Shown: one piece after another, positions 8,282 through 16,788 of the stretch
Layout of the letters: each line of letters begins with the position of its first letter
How positions within the stretch are numbered: the first letter of the stretch is position 1
NCBI GenBank assembly: GCA_963719875.1
Contig: CAVRDJ010000001.1
Coordinates: 558,001-622,000, forward strand
Length of the DNA: 64,000 bases
Origin: Palsa-360 sp963719875
GTDB lineage: Bacteria > Acidobacteriota > Terriglobia > Acidiferrales > UBA7541
Reading direction: 5' to 3'
The notes under the pieces: generated by a model
Told to the model about the DNA's origin: nothing
Databases searched by the model: none
Seen by the model: the letters and a program-made list of their open reading frames with translations, nothing else
Translations under genes and position numbers: made by a program

Positions 8282-8968
8282 ATGGCTGCAAAGATCCTGA
8301 TCATCGAGGACGAACCGGGCCTGGTCACGACTCTCCGAGACCGCTTGCGCAAACAGGGCTATGTCGTGAGCGCAGCCAGTGACGGTGAAAAAGGGCTGGA
8401 GATGGCTTTGCGCGAGCCGGTTGACCTGATCCTCCTGGATCTCATGCTGCCGGGGCAGAATGGGTTGACGGTATGCGAGAAACTGCGAAAAGCCGGATCG
8501 ACCACGCCCATCCTCATGCTTACGGCGCGCCGGCAGACACGAGATAAAGTCGCTGGATTGAAAGCCGGTGGCGACGATTATCTGACCAAGCCGTTTCAGA
8601 TGTCGGAGTTACTGGCGCGAATCGAAGCGTTGCTCAGGCGCGCGACATCGGCCCGCGACATGACGCCAGCCCGCTATAAATTTGGATCCATCGCGATGGA
8701 CACGAGGAGCACGGAGGTCATGTGCGACGGAAACGTCGTCCCGATGTCCGCCAAGGAATTTCAATTGCTCCGATATTTTGTGCAACATCCGAACGTCACG
8801 CTCTCCCGCGAAGAGCTGCTGCGGGAAGTGTGGGGCTACGGCGATCGTCCCTCCACTCGAACAGTGGACGTGCATGTTGCGTGGCTGAGGCAAAAGCTGG
8901 AACCCGATCTCAAGAATCCCCAGTACATCCTCACCGTGGTCGGCTTCGGATACAAATTCGCGGGTTGA
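8282..8968 (+). CDS. OmpR/PhoB-family response regulator
   Basis: DNA-binding response regulator of 228 aa. The start is ATG 8282 (MAAKILIIEDE); the longer reading frame from 8237 runs through the palindrome and is not credible. The receiver domain has the acidic pair in IIEDEP, the phospho-Asp in LILLDLMLPG and the conserved Lys in LTKPF. The C-terminal winged helix shows SAKEFQLLRYF, SREELLREVWGY, RTVDVHVAWLRQKL and the closing VGFGYKF typical of the OmpR family. It is cognate to the kinase upstream. The next genes are DUF6152 and DUF6644, which are candidate targets. Confidence 0.95.
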   Translation: MAAKILIIEDEPGLVTTLRDRLRKQGYVVSAASDGEKGLEMALREPVDLILLDLMLPGQNGLTVCEKLRKAGSTTPILMLTARRQTRDKVAGLKAGGDDYLTKPFQMSELLARIEALLRRATSARDMTPARYKFGSIAMDTRSTEVMCDGNVVPMSAKEFQLLRYFVQHPNVTLSREELLREVWGYGDRPSTRTVDVHVAWLRQKLEPDLKNPQYILTVVGFGYKFAG

Positions 8969-8984
8969 CCGGCATCACGTCCCA

Positions 8985-9020
8985 TTAAATCGATGTTAAG
9001 AAGGTTTTACCCCGATTTAA
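8985..9020. promoter_or_regulatory. 8-bp inverted repeat upstream of DUF6152 gene
   Basis: Perfect arms TTAAATCG (8985-8992) and CGATTTAA (9013-9020) separated by 20 bp, between the response regulator and the DUF6152 gene. They could be a regulator site or a weak stem without a T-run. A site for the adjacent regulator is attractive but unsupported beyond position. Confidence 0.35.
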
Positions 9021-9118
9021 CGCCGGAACAGTGCCAAGACGCCTGATAATATTTCCCAGTCGATAGAGTCTCGACATGGACGCGTTCCTTTGTGTCCGGA
9101 CCGTTGCAGAGGTGGTCG

Positions 9119-9511
9119 ATGCGAAAGAGAATCGTGACTTGGCTCCTTACCGGCAGCACATTGCTTGGCATGTCTGTTTCCGCGCTCGCGCACCATGGCC
9201 GCGCAAGTTATGACGCAACGAAGATTTTTACCCTCATGGGAACTGTTTCTTCCTTTCAGTTTTCGAATCCGCATGCCCTGCTCATTCTCAACGTGAAAAA
9301 CGACAAAGGGAATATCGAGAAGTGGATTGGCGAAGGCACCAGCCCGAACATGCTGGTCCGCGAGGGCTGGGACAGAATGACCATCAAGCCTGGAGATCAA
9401 ATTACAGCGACAGGGCATCCTGCGCGCAAAGGGATGAATTCCATGCGAATTGAGAAGATTGTTCTGCCGAACGGAAGGGAACTGACCTTTGAAGGGCCGG
9501 GCGGAACGTAA
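9119..9511 (+). CDS. DUF6152 family exported protein (copy 1), N-terminal-His type
   Basis: Small periplasmic protein of 130 aa. The start is ATG 9119; the upstream GTG at 9092 would add a poor extension. The signal peptide ends SALA and predicted cleavage leaves a mature N-terminus HHGRASYD. Family features visible in all three copies here are HHGxxxYD, GTVxxF, a conserved NPH, and a GW/GD pair before the end. I recognise this as DUF6152, whose function is unknown. Mature N-terminal His plus a conserved later His is the geometry used by copper histidine-brace proteins, so metal binding is a testable inference. It follows the two-component genes and precedes DUF6644. Confidence 0.85.
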   Translation: MRKRIVTWLLTGSTLLGMSVSALAHHGRASYDATKIFTLMGTVSSFQFSNPHALLILNVKNDKGNIEKWIGEGTSPNMLVREGWDRMTIKPGDQITATGHPARKGMNSMRIEKIVLPNGRELTFEGPGGT

Positions 9512-9528
9512 TCTCTTTTCCCGGGAAC

Positions 9529-9576
9529 GCCAATCTCCTGATTGGCGTAACGCAAATCGCCAATCGGGAGATTTGC
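9529..9576 (+). promoter_or_regulatory. Two consecutive hairpins between DUF6152 and DUF6644 genes
   Basis: GCCAATC-TCCT-GATTGGC (9529-9546) and GCAAATC-N11-GATTTGC (9552-9576). The first half-site GCCAATC recurs inside the loop of the second, so alternative pairings are possible. No poly-T tract follows, so a classic terminator is unlikely. An mRNA processing or stabilising structure is possible. Confidence 0.4.
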
Positions 9577-9632
9577 GATCCCAGGTTAAGGCCATAGTCC
9601 TAATATTTTGAATTTATGAAAGGCACTAATAC

Positions 9633-10124
9633 ATGCATTTTATTATCGCGATTTGCGAGTGGCTGGAACAAACGGCGGTGGGCACATCGATCCGGGAATC
9701 CCTGTGGCTGTTTCCGATCATCGAAACGGTTCATATTTTCGGCATCATTTTGCTGGTCGGCTCCACGTCAATTCTGGATCTGCGCCTGATGGGATTGACG
9801 TTTCGCGACGAACCGGTTTCCAAGCTGGCGCGGCGGTTTCTGCCCTGGGCCTGGGCGGGCTTTCTCACTCAAGTCACCACAGGGCTTCTGCTGTTTTCCT
9901 CCGAGGCCACCAAGATGTACGGGAATCTCGGGTTCGAGATCAAGATGCTGCTGATCCTGGTGGCTGGGATCAACGCATTTGTTTTCCACGAAATCGCTTA
10001 CCAGAGTGTGGGCAAGTGGGACAACGATCCGGTGGCGCCGTTCGGAGCGCGTGCGGCGGGGTTGCTTTCGATCCTGTTGTGGTTCGGCATTGTCGCGGCA
10101 GGCCGTTGGATTGCCTACGTGTAA
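9633..10124 (+). CDS. DUF6644-like integral membrane protein
   Basis: Polytopic inner-membrane protein of 163 aa with four predicted hydrophobic segments: about residues 25-45, 70-92, 103-120 and 138-160. The pattern ETVHIFGIILLVG followed by DLRLMGL matches what I know as DUF6644; function is unknown. Conserved polar residues in or near the membrane include the His of ETVHIFG and FHEIAYQ in the third segment, which could ligate heme or metal. The start is ATG 9633 and no strong Shine-Dalgarno is visible. It sits directly behind DUF6152, with which it may form a soluble/membrane pair reminiscent of CopC-CopD (analogy only). Confidence 0.75.
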   Translation: MHFIIAICEWLEQTAVGTSIRESLWLFPIIETVHIFGIILLVGSTSILDLRLMGLTFRDEPVSKLARRFLPWAWAGFLTQVTTGLLLFSSEATKMYGNLGFEIKMLLILVAGINAFVFHEIAYQSVGKWDNDPVAPFGARAAGLLSILLWFGIVAAGRWIAYV

Positions 10125-10388
10125 CGGCATGATTTTGCTCCACAATTTCATTTTAATTTTCACCGACACATCTTGGGATATAAGTTGTCATTCATAATTA
10201 AATTATGAGCGTTGAAGCCAACGCAGACGCTCCGGAGGACGACTGCTATTGGGCGAGAGAGAAAATGGGTCATTTAAGCTTACCTTCAAAACAGAAATCC
10301 CGGATAAGCACCAAGTGGGACCTGGATCACCGAACGCGTCGCCTCAGACCCAGATAGTATGAGACGCTGCAAGTGCCGGAGGTGCTTC

Positions 10389-10781
10389 ATGAGAAGCAAG
10401 GTTCTTAGTTTCTTTGTCGTGGCCGCTGGTTTTGCATTGGTTTCAAGTCCGATCTTCGCGCATCACGGCCTTACGAATTATGACATGAAGAAAACGATCG
10501 TGCTCACTGGAACGATAACAGCCTTCGACTGGGGCAACCCTCATTGTCTGGCGCATCTGGACGTAGAGGATGGGAGTGGCCCGGCCAAGCACTGGACACT
10601 CGAAATGGCTTCGACGTTCACCATGTCTCACCGGGGATGGGACAAGGAAACGCTTAAACGAGGAGACACAGTCATGGTGGAGGCTCACCCCGCCAGGAAT
10701 GGCGCTCCGATCGGCATAAATTCCGGCCCCGGATTCGCTTTGAAAGTCGTCGTCAACGGCAAAGAGATTCCTTCCCGATAA
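10389..10781 (+). CDS. DUF6152 family exported protein (copy 2), N-terminal-His type
   Basis: Exported protein of 130 aa. ATG 10389 is chosen because GGAGGT sits at 10378-10383 and the resulting signal peptide is standard; ATG 10359 would prepend a Cys/Arg-rich stretch. The predicted cut after SSPIFA leaves HHGLTNYD. The conserved NPH occurs in WGNPHCLAHL, with an extra Cys and His beside it that the other two copies lack, and AHPARNG matches GHPARKG of copy 1. It ends 84 bp before the TonB receptor start and is likely co-transcribed with it. Confidence 0.85.
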   Translation: MRSKVLSFFVVAAGFALVSSPIFAHHGLTNYDMKKTIVLTGTITAFDWGNPHCLAHLDVEDGSGPAKHWTLEMASTFTMSHRGWDKETLKRGDTVMVEAHPARNGAPIGINSGPGFALKVVVNGKEIPSR

Positions 10782-10865
10782 GAGCCAGGGGCGCGTGTCC
10801 GAAGTGATTTTGAGAAGTTGGCAACAGGGAAGTAACCGGAAAAAGAAATACAGGAGAGGGCCAGA

Positions 10866-13800
10866 ATGGGCATGAGCCCGCACGTAGATAAAGACGGCTG
10901 CAATTTTTCACGCCATAGATCATTCTGCTTGCGGCCCGCAATGGCGCGATACCTCCGTCTTCTACTGATGTTGGCGCTGATTCCAAGTCTTGCGAAAGTC
11001 GTGCAGGCCGACACTTCGGGAAGCATTTCAGGGACGGTAACGGACCAAACGGGAGCCGTGATCCCGGACACCACGGTGACCGCTCTCAACCTTGACACCA
11101 CCGTTCTCCAGACCACCAAGACGAATGCCAATGGCTTTTACAATTTCACCGCGCTGCCCGTGGGGCGATACGAGATCGAAGTTCTCCGCGAAGGATTCAA
11201 TCCGTACAAGCGGACCGGCCTGGTCATCGATGTAAATTCCCAGCTCCGCGCGGATGTAAGCCTGTCGATGGGTGGACAATTGGAGGAAGTCGTTGTATCG
11301 GATACCGCTGTGCACGTCGAAACGGAAAGCACTCAGGTCGGCGAGGTCGTCACCGGAGATGTCATTGCCGGGGTGGCCCTGAATGGGCGAAGCTTCACCG
11401 ATTTGTTGTCCCTTCAACCTGGCATCGTGCCGATGTCGACTCAAACGCCAGACTCCGTGGTAATGGCCGGCGCTTCTGTGGCCATCGCTCCTTCGGGGGG
11501 ATTGAACCCCGGCAACCAGTCCATTTCCGGGCAGCGGGAAGACGCCAACGGCTTCCTTGTAAACGGAGGCGACGTCAAGGAGTTGATGAACGGCGGGACC
11601 TTGATTGTGCCGGATCTGGATTCGATCTCCGAATTTCGGATCTTGACGAACAATTTCGATGCGCAATACGGAAACTATTCCGGCGGGATCGTGAACGTCG
11701 TCACCAAGTCCGGGACCAATCAGCTGCACGGCAGCGGCTTCGAATTTTTGCGCAACACCGCGCTCGACGCCAAGAATTTCTTCGATCCAGTTGTGGGAAC
11801 CTACCGTCAAAACCAGTTCGGAGGCACGGTGGGCGGCCCCATCGCCAAGAATAAGCTTTTCTTCTTCGCCGACTATCAGGGAACGCGCACGACCCAGGGT
11901 ATTTCCACCGGACAAATTCCCGTCCCTACGCTTGCCGATCGCTCGGGCAATCTCTTGGATGAGGCTAAGCTGTTCGAAACCGGATGTTCAATTATCATCC
12001 CGCTTCCTCCTGGGCAGGCCGGGCAGCCTACGATCCTGACCGGGCAGCCGTGCACGGTATCACCCTGCGATGTCGTCAGCGCTTGTCTGGCCACTCAGCT
12101 GAAGAAGAATCTGACCAATGCAACCGGCTCGCCTGTGACAGTTTCTCCCGGCGAACCGTATTACACGTCTGGGTGCACCAGCTACGCGCAGTGCGTTTTT
12201 CCGAATGCGAAATTTCCCATTGGTGCCTGGTCCGCTCCGGCCCAGCAATTGTTGCAATACATCCCCACGCCGAATAGCGGGGACTCAATCTTCTCCATCG
12301 GCTCCTCGTCCGAGCTGGTGCGCGACGACAAGGGCAGCATCCGCGTCGATACCGGGACGACACGCTGGGGCCAGCTTTCAGCCTATTATTTCTACGATAA
12401 TTTTTTTGTGAATAATCCGTACCCGACTGGGCAAGGCGGCGCTTCGGTCCCCGGATTTAACGGCCTGAATCTTGGAACTGCGCAATTGGTCAATCTCGGC
12501 GACGTAAAGACATTCGGATCTACGAGCGTGAATGAGTTTCACCTTAGTTTCATGCGGAGCTACAACAACGTGGGCCAGCCCGCCGGCGGAGTCGGGCCAA
12601 GCCTTACATCGCAAGGGTTCGTCACCGGTGTCGGAACTCAAGGGATTGTTCCCTTGGATCCTGCCATCGAGGGCGTTGAAAATCTCATCTTCAACTCGTT
12701 TGTCGTGGGGACTCCCATCACCAATCTGACGCAAGTGAACGATACCTATACGGCAAGCGATGATTTCTCAAAGGTGATTGGCAAGCATACGATCAAGGCC
12801 GGTGTCGAGATAATCTTCGACCAGATCAACGTCCATCCGAACCCTGAGTTTAACGGCGGCTTTACATTCACGGGTAGGCAGACCGGTTCGGACTTCGTGG
12901 ATTTCCTGGTCGGAGCGCCCAATCTCTATAACCAGGCCGATTCGCAGGCATTCTACCCGCGACATAAGTATGTGGGAGGCTTCACGCAGGACAGCTGGCA
13001 GATCAAGTCCAACCTTACGCTGAATTATGGGCTCCGCTGGGACCTGATGCAATATTGGTCCGAAAAGTATAACCAGATTCCTACCTTCATTCCGGGAGAG
13101 CAATCCAAAGTCTATCCGACGGCTCCGCTCGGTCTTGTCTACCCCACCGATCCGGGGGTTCCGAATACGCTTGTGCCGCAGAAAAATCGTTTTTCACCAC
13201 GGTTGGGTCTGGCCTACTCCCCGAATAAGACAGACGGATGGCTCGGCAAGATTATTGGGGGACCCGGGAAAACGAGCATTCGCGCCGGTTACGGAATCTT
13301 TTATTCGGTGATTCAAGGAAACACCATAGCCTTTGACGAGCCGCAGCCTCCTTATGGCTTGAGCTACACCAGTCCAAATGCCCCGTTGTTCGCTACGCCC
13401 TTTACTTCGGCGAGCGGCGAAGCCGGCATCAACCCATTTCCGCTGAAATTTCCTCCACTCAACGCTTCCGTGTCGCATCCGAATCCAAGCATTGATTACT
13501 CCCGGTTCCCATCGATTGCCGGCATGACCGCGCCGCCCCCCACCAACACGTATCCGTACACCGAGAACTACTTCCTTTCGTTCCAACGCGAACTGAATGC
13601 AAGCACAGTGCTAAACCTGAGCTACGTCGGGTCCGAGGCCCATCACCTGTTGGTCGTGTATTCGGCAAACCCCGGAAACCCGGATCTTTGCCTTTCCTTG
13701 CCCGGTTGTGGACCCGGCGGAGAGAATCCCGCTACCCCGTACGTAAATTCTTCCGGGGAGAAGTTCAAATGCACTCGCCAGGGTATCGGGTGCGCGTTCG

Positions 13801-14549
13801 GCAATGACGATTACGAGGGGAGCGTTGGCAATTCAAATTACAATTCATTTCAAGCCACTCTTCAGCGCAGAACGAAGAACCTCGATTTAATGATTGCCTA
13901 TACCTACAGCAAGTCCATCGACAATGCGTCGAGTCTTGCGGACCCTGGCAATCCCTTTAATCTTCAGCTCATGCGGGCGCTTTCGGCATTCGACCTGAAG
14001 CACAACCTCGTGGCTACTTACGAATACACGCTTCCCGTCGACCGTCTGGTTAGACGCTCCAATCGCTGGACTCAAGGATGGGCGGTTTCCGGAATTACCC
14101 ACGCCAGCACGGGCTTTCCCGTGACTCTTTCCAGCGCCGACGACAATTCTCTTCAGGGAACCAATCCCAACGGTGTGAATAGCCGCTACATGGACTTGCC
14201 GGACGTTATTCCCGGGCCTCTGAACATTAACCACAATCCGGGGAACGGACAGCCGTATTTCAATACTGCGCTGTTTTCGGCAAACGCTTTGGGCACTCCT
14301 GGCAACGCCTCGCGGCGATATTTCTATGGGCCTGGATCGTTCAACACCGACCTTGCGTTGCTGAAATCTGTCGCTCTATCCGAAACAAAAGCCCTGCAGT
14401 TACGGCTCGAAACCTTCAACGTGTTTAACCACCCTCAATTCTTCGGCCCGCAGGCTGTCAACGGCAATATTTCCAGCCCTCTATTCGGAGAAGTAGTAAA
14501 GGCCGCGCCGCCTCGATTGATGCAACTCGCGGTGAAATTTACTTTCTAG
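10866..14549 (+). CDS. TonB-dependent receptor, Oar-like, with N-terminal carboxypeptidase-regulatory-like domain
   Basis: Outer-membrane receptor of 1227 aa; ATG 10941 is an in-frame alternative giving a shorter n-region (MARYLRLLLML). After the signal peptide comes an Ig-like carboxypeptidase-regulatory domain (SGSISGTVTDQTGAVIP), then a plug domain (VALNGRSFTDLLSLQPG, GGIVNVVTKSGTNQLHGSGFEF) and a long beta-barrel ending in aromatic Phe (AVKFTF). No TonB box is evident, which is usual for this acidobacterial Oar-like group. Ligand is unknown. Placement after DUF6152 suggests a shared substrate, possibly a metal complex or a polyphenol. It is the only TonB receptor in the window. Confidence 0.92.
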   Translation: MGMSPHVDKDGCNFSRHRSFCLRPAMARYLRLLLMLALIPSLAKVVQADTSGSISGTVTDQTGAVIPDTTVTALNLDTTVLQTTKTNANGFYNFTALPVGRYEIEVLREGFNPYKRTGLVIDVNSQLRADVSLSMGGQLEEVVVSDTAVHVETESTQVGEVVTGDVIAGVALNGRSFTDLLSLQPGIVPMSTQTPDSVVMAGASVAIAPSGGLNPGNQSISGQREDANGFLVNGGDVKELMNGGTLIVPDLDSISEFRILTNNFDAQYGNYSGGIVNVVTKSGTNQLHGSGFEFLRNTALDAKNFFDPVVGTYRQNQFGGTVGGPIAKNKLFFFADYQGTRTTQGISTGQIPVPTLADRSGNLLDEAKLFETGCSIIIPLPPGQAGQPTILTGQPCTVSPCDVVSACLATQLKKNLTNATGSPVTVSPGEPYYTSGCTSYAQCVFPNAKFPIGAWSAPAQQLLQYIPTPNSGDSIFSIGSSSELVRDDKGSIRVDTGTTRWGQLSAYYFYDNFFVNNPYPTGQGGASVPGFNGLNLGTAQLVNLGDVKTFGSTSVNEFHLSFMRSYNNVGQPAGGVGPSLTSQGFVTGVGTQGIVPLDPAIEGVENLIFNSFVVGTPITNLTQVNDTYTASDDFSKVIGKHTIKAGVEIIFDQINVHPNPEFNGGFTFTGRQTGSDFVDFLVGAPNLYNQADSQAFYPRHKYVGGFTQDSWQIKSNLTLNYGLRWDLMQYWSEKYNQIPTFIPGEQSKVYPTAPLGLVYPTDPGVPNTLVPQKNRFSPRLGLAYSPNKTDGWLGKIIGGPGKTSIRAGYGIFYSVIQGNTIAFDEPQPPYGLSYTSPNAPLFATPFTSASGEAGINPFPLKFPPLNASVSHPNPSIDYSRFPSIAGMTAPPPTNTYPYTENYFLSFQRELNASTVLNLSYVGSEAHHLLVVYSANPGNPDLCLSLPGCGPGGENPATPYVNSSGEKFKCTRQGIGCAFGNDDYEGSVGNSNYNSFQATLQRRTKNLDLMIAYTYSKSIDNASSLADPGNPFNLQLMRALSAFDLKHNLVATYEYTLPVDRLVRRSNRWTQGWAVSGITHASTGFPVTLSSADDNSLQGTNPNGVNSRYMDLPDVIPGPLNINHNPGNGQPYFNTALFSANALGTPGNASRRYFYGPGSFNTDLALLKSVALSETKALQLRLETFNVFNHPQFFGPQAVNGNISSPLFGEVVKAAPPRLMQLAVKFTF

Positions 14550-14589
14550 CCCGCATTTCTCACCAGTTCGGGTCATGGTTCTCGTGTAT

Positions 14590-14698
14590 TGCGGGATTCA
14601 GAGAGATTCTTCGCTTCGCTCAGAATGACAACTTGAAGCAGTGTGTCATTCTGAGGGGCGGTTTGTGCCCCGAAGAATCTCTCCGCAGGTTTGAGGAA
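14590..14698. repeat. Family C core repeat (partial, rearranged)
   Basis: Contains AGAGATTCTTCGCTTCGCTC-AGAATGACA and then TGTCATTCTGAGG with CGAAGAATCTCTCC, the core halves of family C in opposite orientation. It lies just downstream of the TonB receptor and may serve as a bidirectional stem. Confidence 0.75.
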
Positions 14699-14769
14699 GA
14701 GGAGATCTTCCTAGCTGACGTCATTGCAGCTCGTGAGAAATGAGGGCTAGTTCGCATGAGAAATGCGGC

Positions 14770-14988
14770 TTAATTCTTCTTCACGAGTTCCTGATAAACG
14801 ACTTCAGTAAAAACCGGAGACTTGAAGGGGCCATACGGTGGTTCTTCCGGACTGGCTGTCTTCTTGATTTCATCGAGGGATTTGCCCGCCGCGACCATTT
14901 CCTCAATCTTTGCTCGCCGCGCTTTGCGCTTCATCCGGATCGGTGCATGTGCAATGACTTGCTCCGATCCGGATTCGAGTGTTTGCTA
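14770..14988 (-). pseudogene. Decayed C-terminal fragment (possibly metallo-beta-lactamase-fold) behind the cytochrome gene
   Basis: Immediately after the tandem TAA-TAG that ends the cytochrome gene, the same reading frame stays open for 72 codons and ends in TAA at 14770. The frame includes ATG 14934 and encodes KARRAKIEEMVAAGKSLDEI, then FTEVVYQELVKK. That pattern (helix with GKSLDEI, then a short tail ending in VYxxL) resembles the C-terminus of exported MBL-fold hydrolases. A 54-aa standalone gene is possible, but no ribosome site is apparent. I read it as a gene remnant; assignment to the MBL family is from memory of the motif only. Confidence 0.4.
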
Positions 14989-16317
14989 TTAGTCTGCCGG
15001 CGGCCTGGGTGCCGGGGGAACGGGCTTGGTGAACTTCGCATCTTCCACGGGCGCGTTGGCGTCGACCTGCGCCCACTTGTAGGTTCGGTTTCCTTCCGCG
15101 CTTACGACGCGCATGGTAAACGGAATCTTCGCGCCGCTGACGTCGCGATAGTCTTCGTAAAAAGTATCCTCTGGGAAGGATCCGATCACGCTCTGCATGG
15201 TTGTATAGGTCCGCACGAGCAACCCGGTTTGTGCGTCGAAATTGATCCGGTCGATTACCGGGTAGCCATCCTTGCGGGTCCCCACCACGCGATACGTATC
15301 CCGGTCACCGATTTTTTCCATGGCGTCGACCTGGACGTTTGTATGGTCCGCACGGAACTCGAGGCCGGGAAACTTTTCGCCGAGTTCGGCTAGCATGCGC
15401 CGCTCGTCACCCGTATCTTCGCGAATTGGAGTGTTATGCCAGGCGATGGTCCCGTCGAAACCCATCGCTACCGTGGGCCTGCCGGGAAATGTAACCGCAA
15501 TGACTCCCTTCGGGGCCTTAACGTAGTGCTCCGCCGGAACTGTTCCCATCATCGGAGGCGGTGGCGGAGGCCCACCTGGAGGACCGGGAGGCGGGGGAAC
15601 AAGCATGTCGGCGGTTCCCTTAAAGGAGATAGAAATGATCTTGCTGACCGCACCCTCGCCGCCAAGTGCCTGTTCGTACTTGGCGAAAACGTCTGCCACC
15701 GAGGGAAGCGGTGCGGCGGGAGCGGCGGCAGGTTTCGGCGCGGGCGCTGGGCCTGACATTACGGTTGCAGGCGCTTTGCTCGGCGACATGCTGGGATCGA
15801 GATTCGTGAGGTTCTTGATGGCGAGAGACGGGAAAATTTCCTTGGCCGTCGGCTCGGCGGGTACTTTATCGCCGGTGAGTAGCAGCGTTGAATCGGCCTT
15901 TGCCGCACCGCGATGGCAGGTAAAGCACGTCAATTCGCGCTTGCCGTCAAACACAGTGCTGTCCACCGCCATGGTCATCGCCATCATGCTTCGCGCCACG
16001 TGCTTTTCACGTTTGTCTTCCTGATCAAAATGACCGATCACGTGGCAATAGCCGCACCCAACGCCCAGGGCTGTGGTGATGTATTCCATGGCCGGGTGAA
16101 CTTCCTCGGCCGGAATGCCTTTGAGCACTTCGATCTTCTTGTAAAACTGTTCGGCGGTTTTGCCCTTCATGTCGGCGGCTAACGGTGCGGGTGCCGGAGG
16201 ACCAGCCGCAGGAGCTTGCGAGTGAAGGCTCGGCGCACTCATGCCGAGCGCGACGATGGTCATTGCCAATAATCCCAGGATGCCGGAAACATCGCGCACA
16301 GACCGTTTCTTGTTCAT
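14989..16317 (-). CDS. Exported di-heme c-type cytochrome, reaction-centre-cytochrome-like, with C-terminal beta domain
   Basis: Periplasmic protein of 442 aa. The start is ATG 16317 (MNKKRSVRDV), with GGGAGGAT upstream; the open frame beyond it is spurious. Signal peptide ends about residue 33. Two heme-binding motifs are present, CGYCH and CFTCH, about 50 residues apart, with LGVGCGYCH as in the acidobacterial photosynthetic reaction-centre cytochrome c family. A Pro/Ala-rich linker and a PPPPPG...PPPPPPMMG stretch separate this from a domain (EQALGGEGAVSKI, GFDGTIAWHNT, TYKWAQVD) resembling lipoprotein-carrier-like beta folds seen in exported acidobacterial proteins. Likely an electron carrier. 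It is divergent from the tannase gene. Confidence 0.85.
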   Translation of the reverse strand: MNKKRSVRDVSGILGLLAMTIVALGMSAPSLHSQAPAAGPPAPAPLAADMKGKTAEQFYKKIEVLKGIPAEEVHPAMEYITTALGVGCGYCHVIGHFDQEDKREKHVARSMMAMTMAVDSTVFDGKRELTCFTCHRGAAKADSTLLLTGDKVPAEPTAKEIFPSLAIKNLTNLDPSMSPSKAPATVMSGPAPAPKPAAAPAAPLPSVADVFAKYEQALGGEGAVSKIISISFKGTADMLVPPPPGPPGGPPPPPPMMGTVPAEHYVKAPKGVIAVTFPGRPTVAMGFDGTIAWHNTPIREDTGDERRMLAELGEKFPGLEFRADHTNVQVDAMEKIGDRDTYRVVGTRKDGYPVIDRINFDAQTGLLVRTYTTMQSVIGSFPEDTFYEDYRDVSGAKIPFTMRVVSAEGNRTYKWAQVDANAPVEDAKFTKPVPPAPRPPAD

Positions 16318-16788
16318 ACTTTTTCGGTTATCCTCCCGCTGATTTTTTGGTGCAGCAAAATTGTACATCCGCAACGACGGGCCACTTGTAAAGTATTGTG
16401 AATTTCGCACACGCGGCTCGAACGGCACCCGTTGGACCGCCGCCTTCTTCCTACCCTTGTTTGACCTTCCGGCGACGATCGAATGTGGGCCTAATCCTAA
16501 GTCATCACAAGCCTTAAAAGCAATGTGCGAACAAGTGGGCGTCACAGGCGGGACGCCTCGTTCCCTCCGATGAGTAATTAGAGCTAGTGACATTGGACCC
16601 CAATTGGGACTACTCTTTGACAAAGATAGCGGGCTCAACGGGGAGGTTTGAAAAATCTTCCAGCGAATTTCGGAATTGCAATTCGCCATGTGGGTTATGC
16701 CTGAAGGCCGGACATAAATTCAGTGATCTCTTCAGGGGTTTTACTCCTGAAGCGGACAAATGAAATGCAACACTCTGGAGGGACGCAC
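16318..16788. other. Divergent intergenic region, cytochrome / tannase
   Basis: 471 bp without a credible gene. A TTGACA occurs at 16617-16622 on the plus strand but lacks a matching -10 at 16-18 bp. Short frames here show no protein-like features. Both divergent promoters must lie here. Confidence 0.6.

Noticed and set aside
10205..10357. Short open frame of 50 codons between DUF6644 and DUF6152 genes
   Set aside because: No ribosome site, odd composition and no motif; it lies in a region that must hold the promoter of the next gene.
14740..15393. Plus-strand frame of 217 aa opposite the cytochrome gene
   Set aside because: Shadow of the minus-strand gene, which has a signal peptide and two heme motifs.
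16617..16622. TTGACA upstream of the tannase considered as a promoter
   Set aside because: No -10 hexamer at 15-19 bp.
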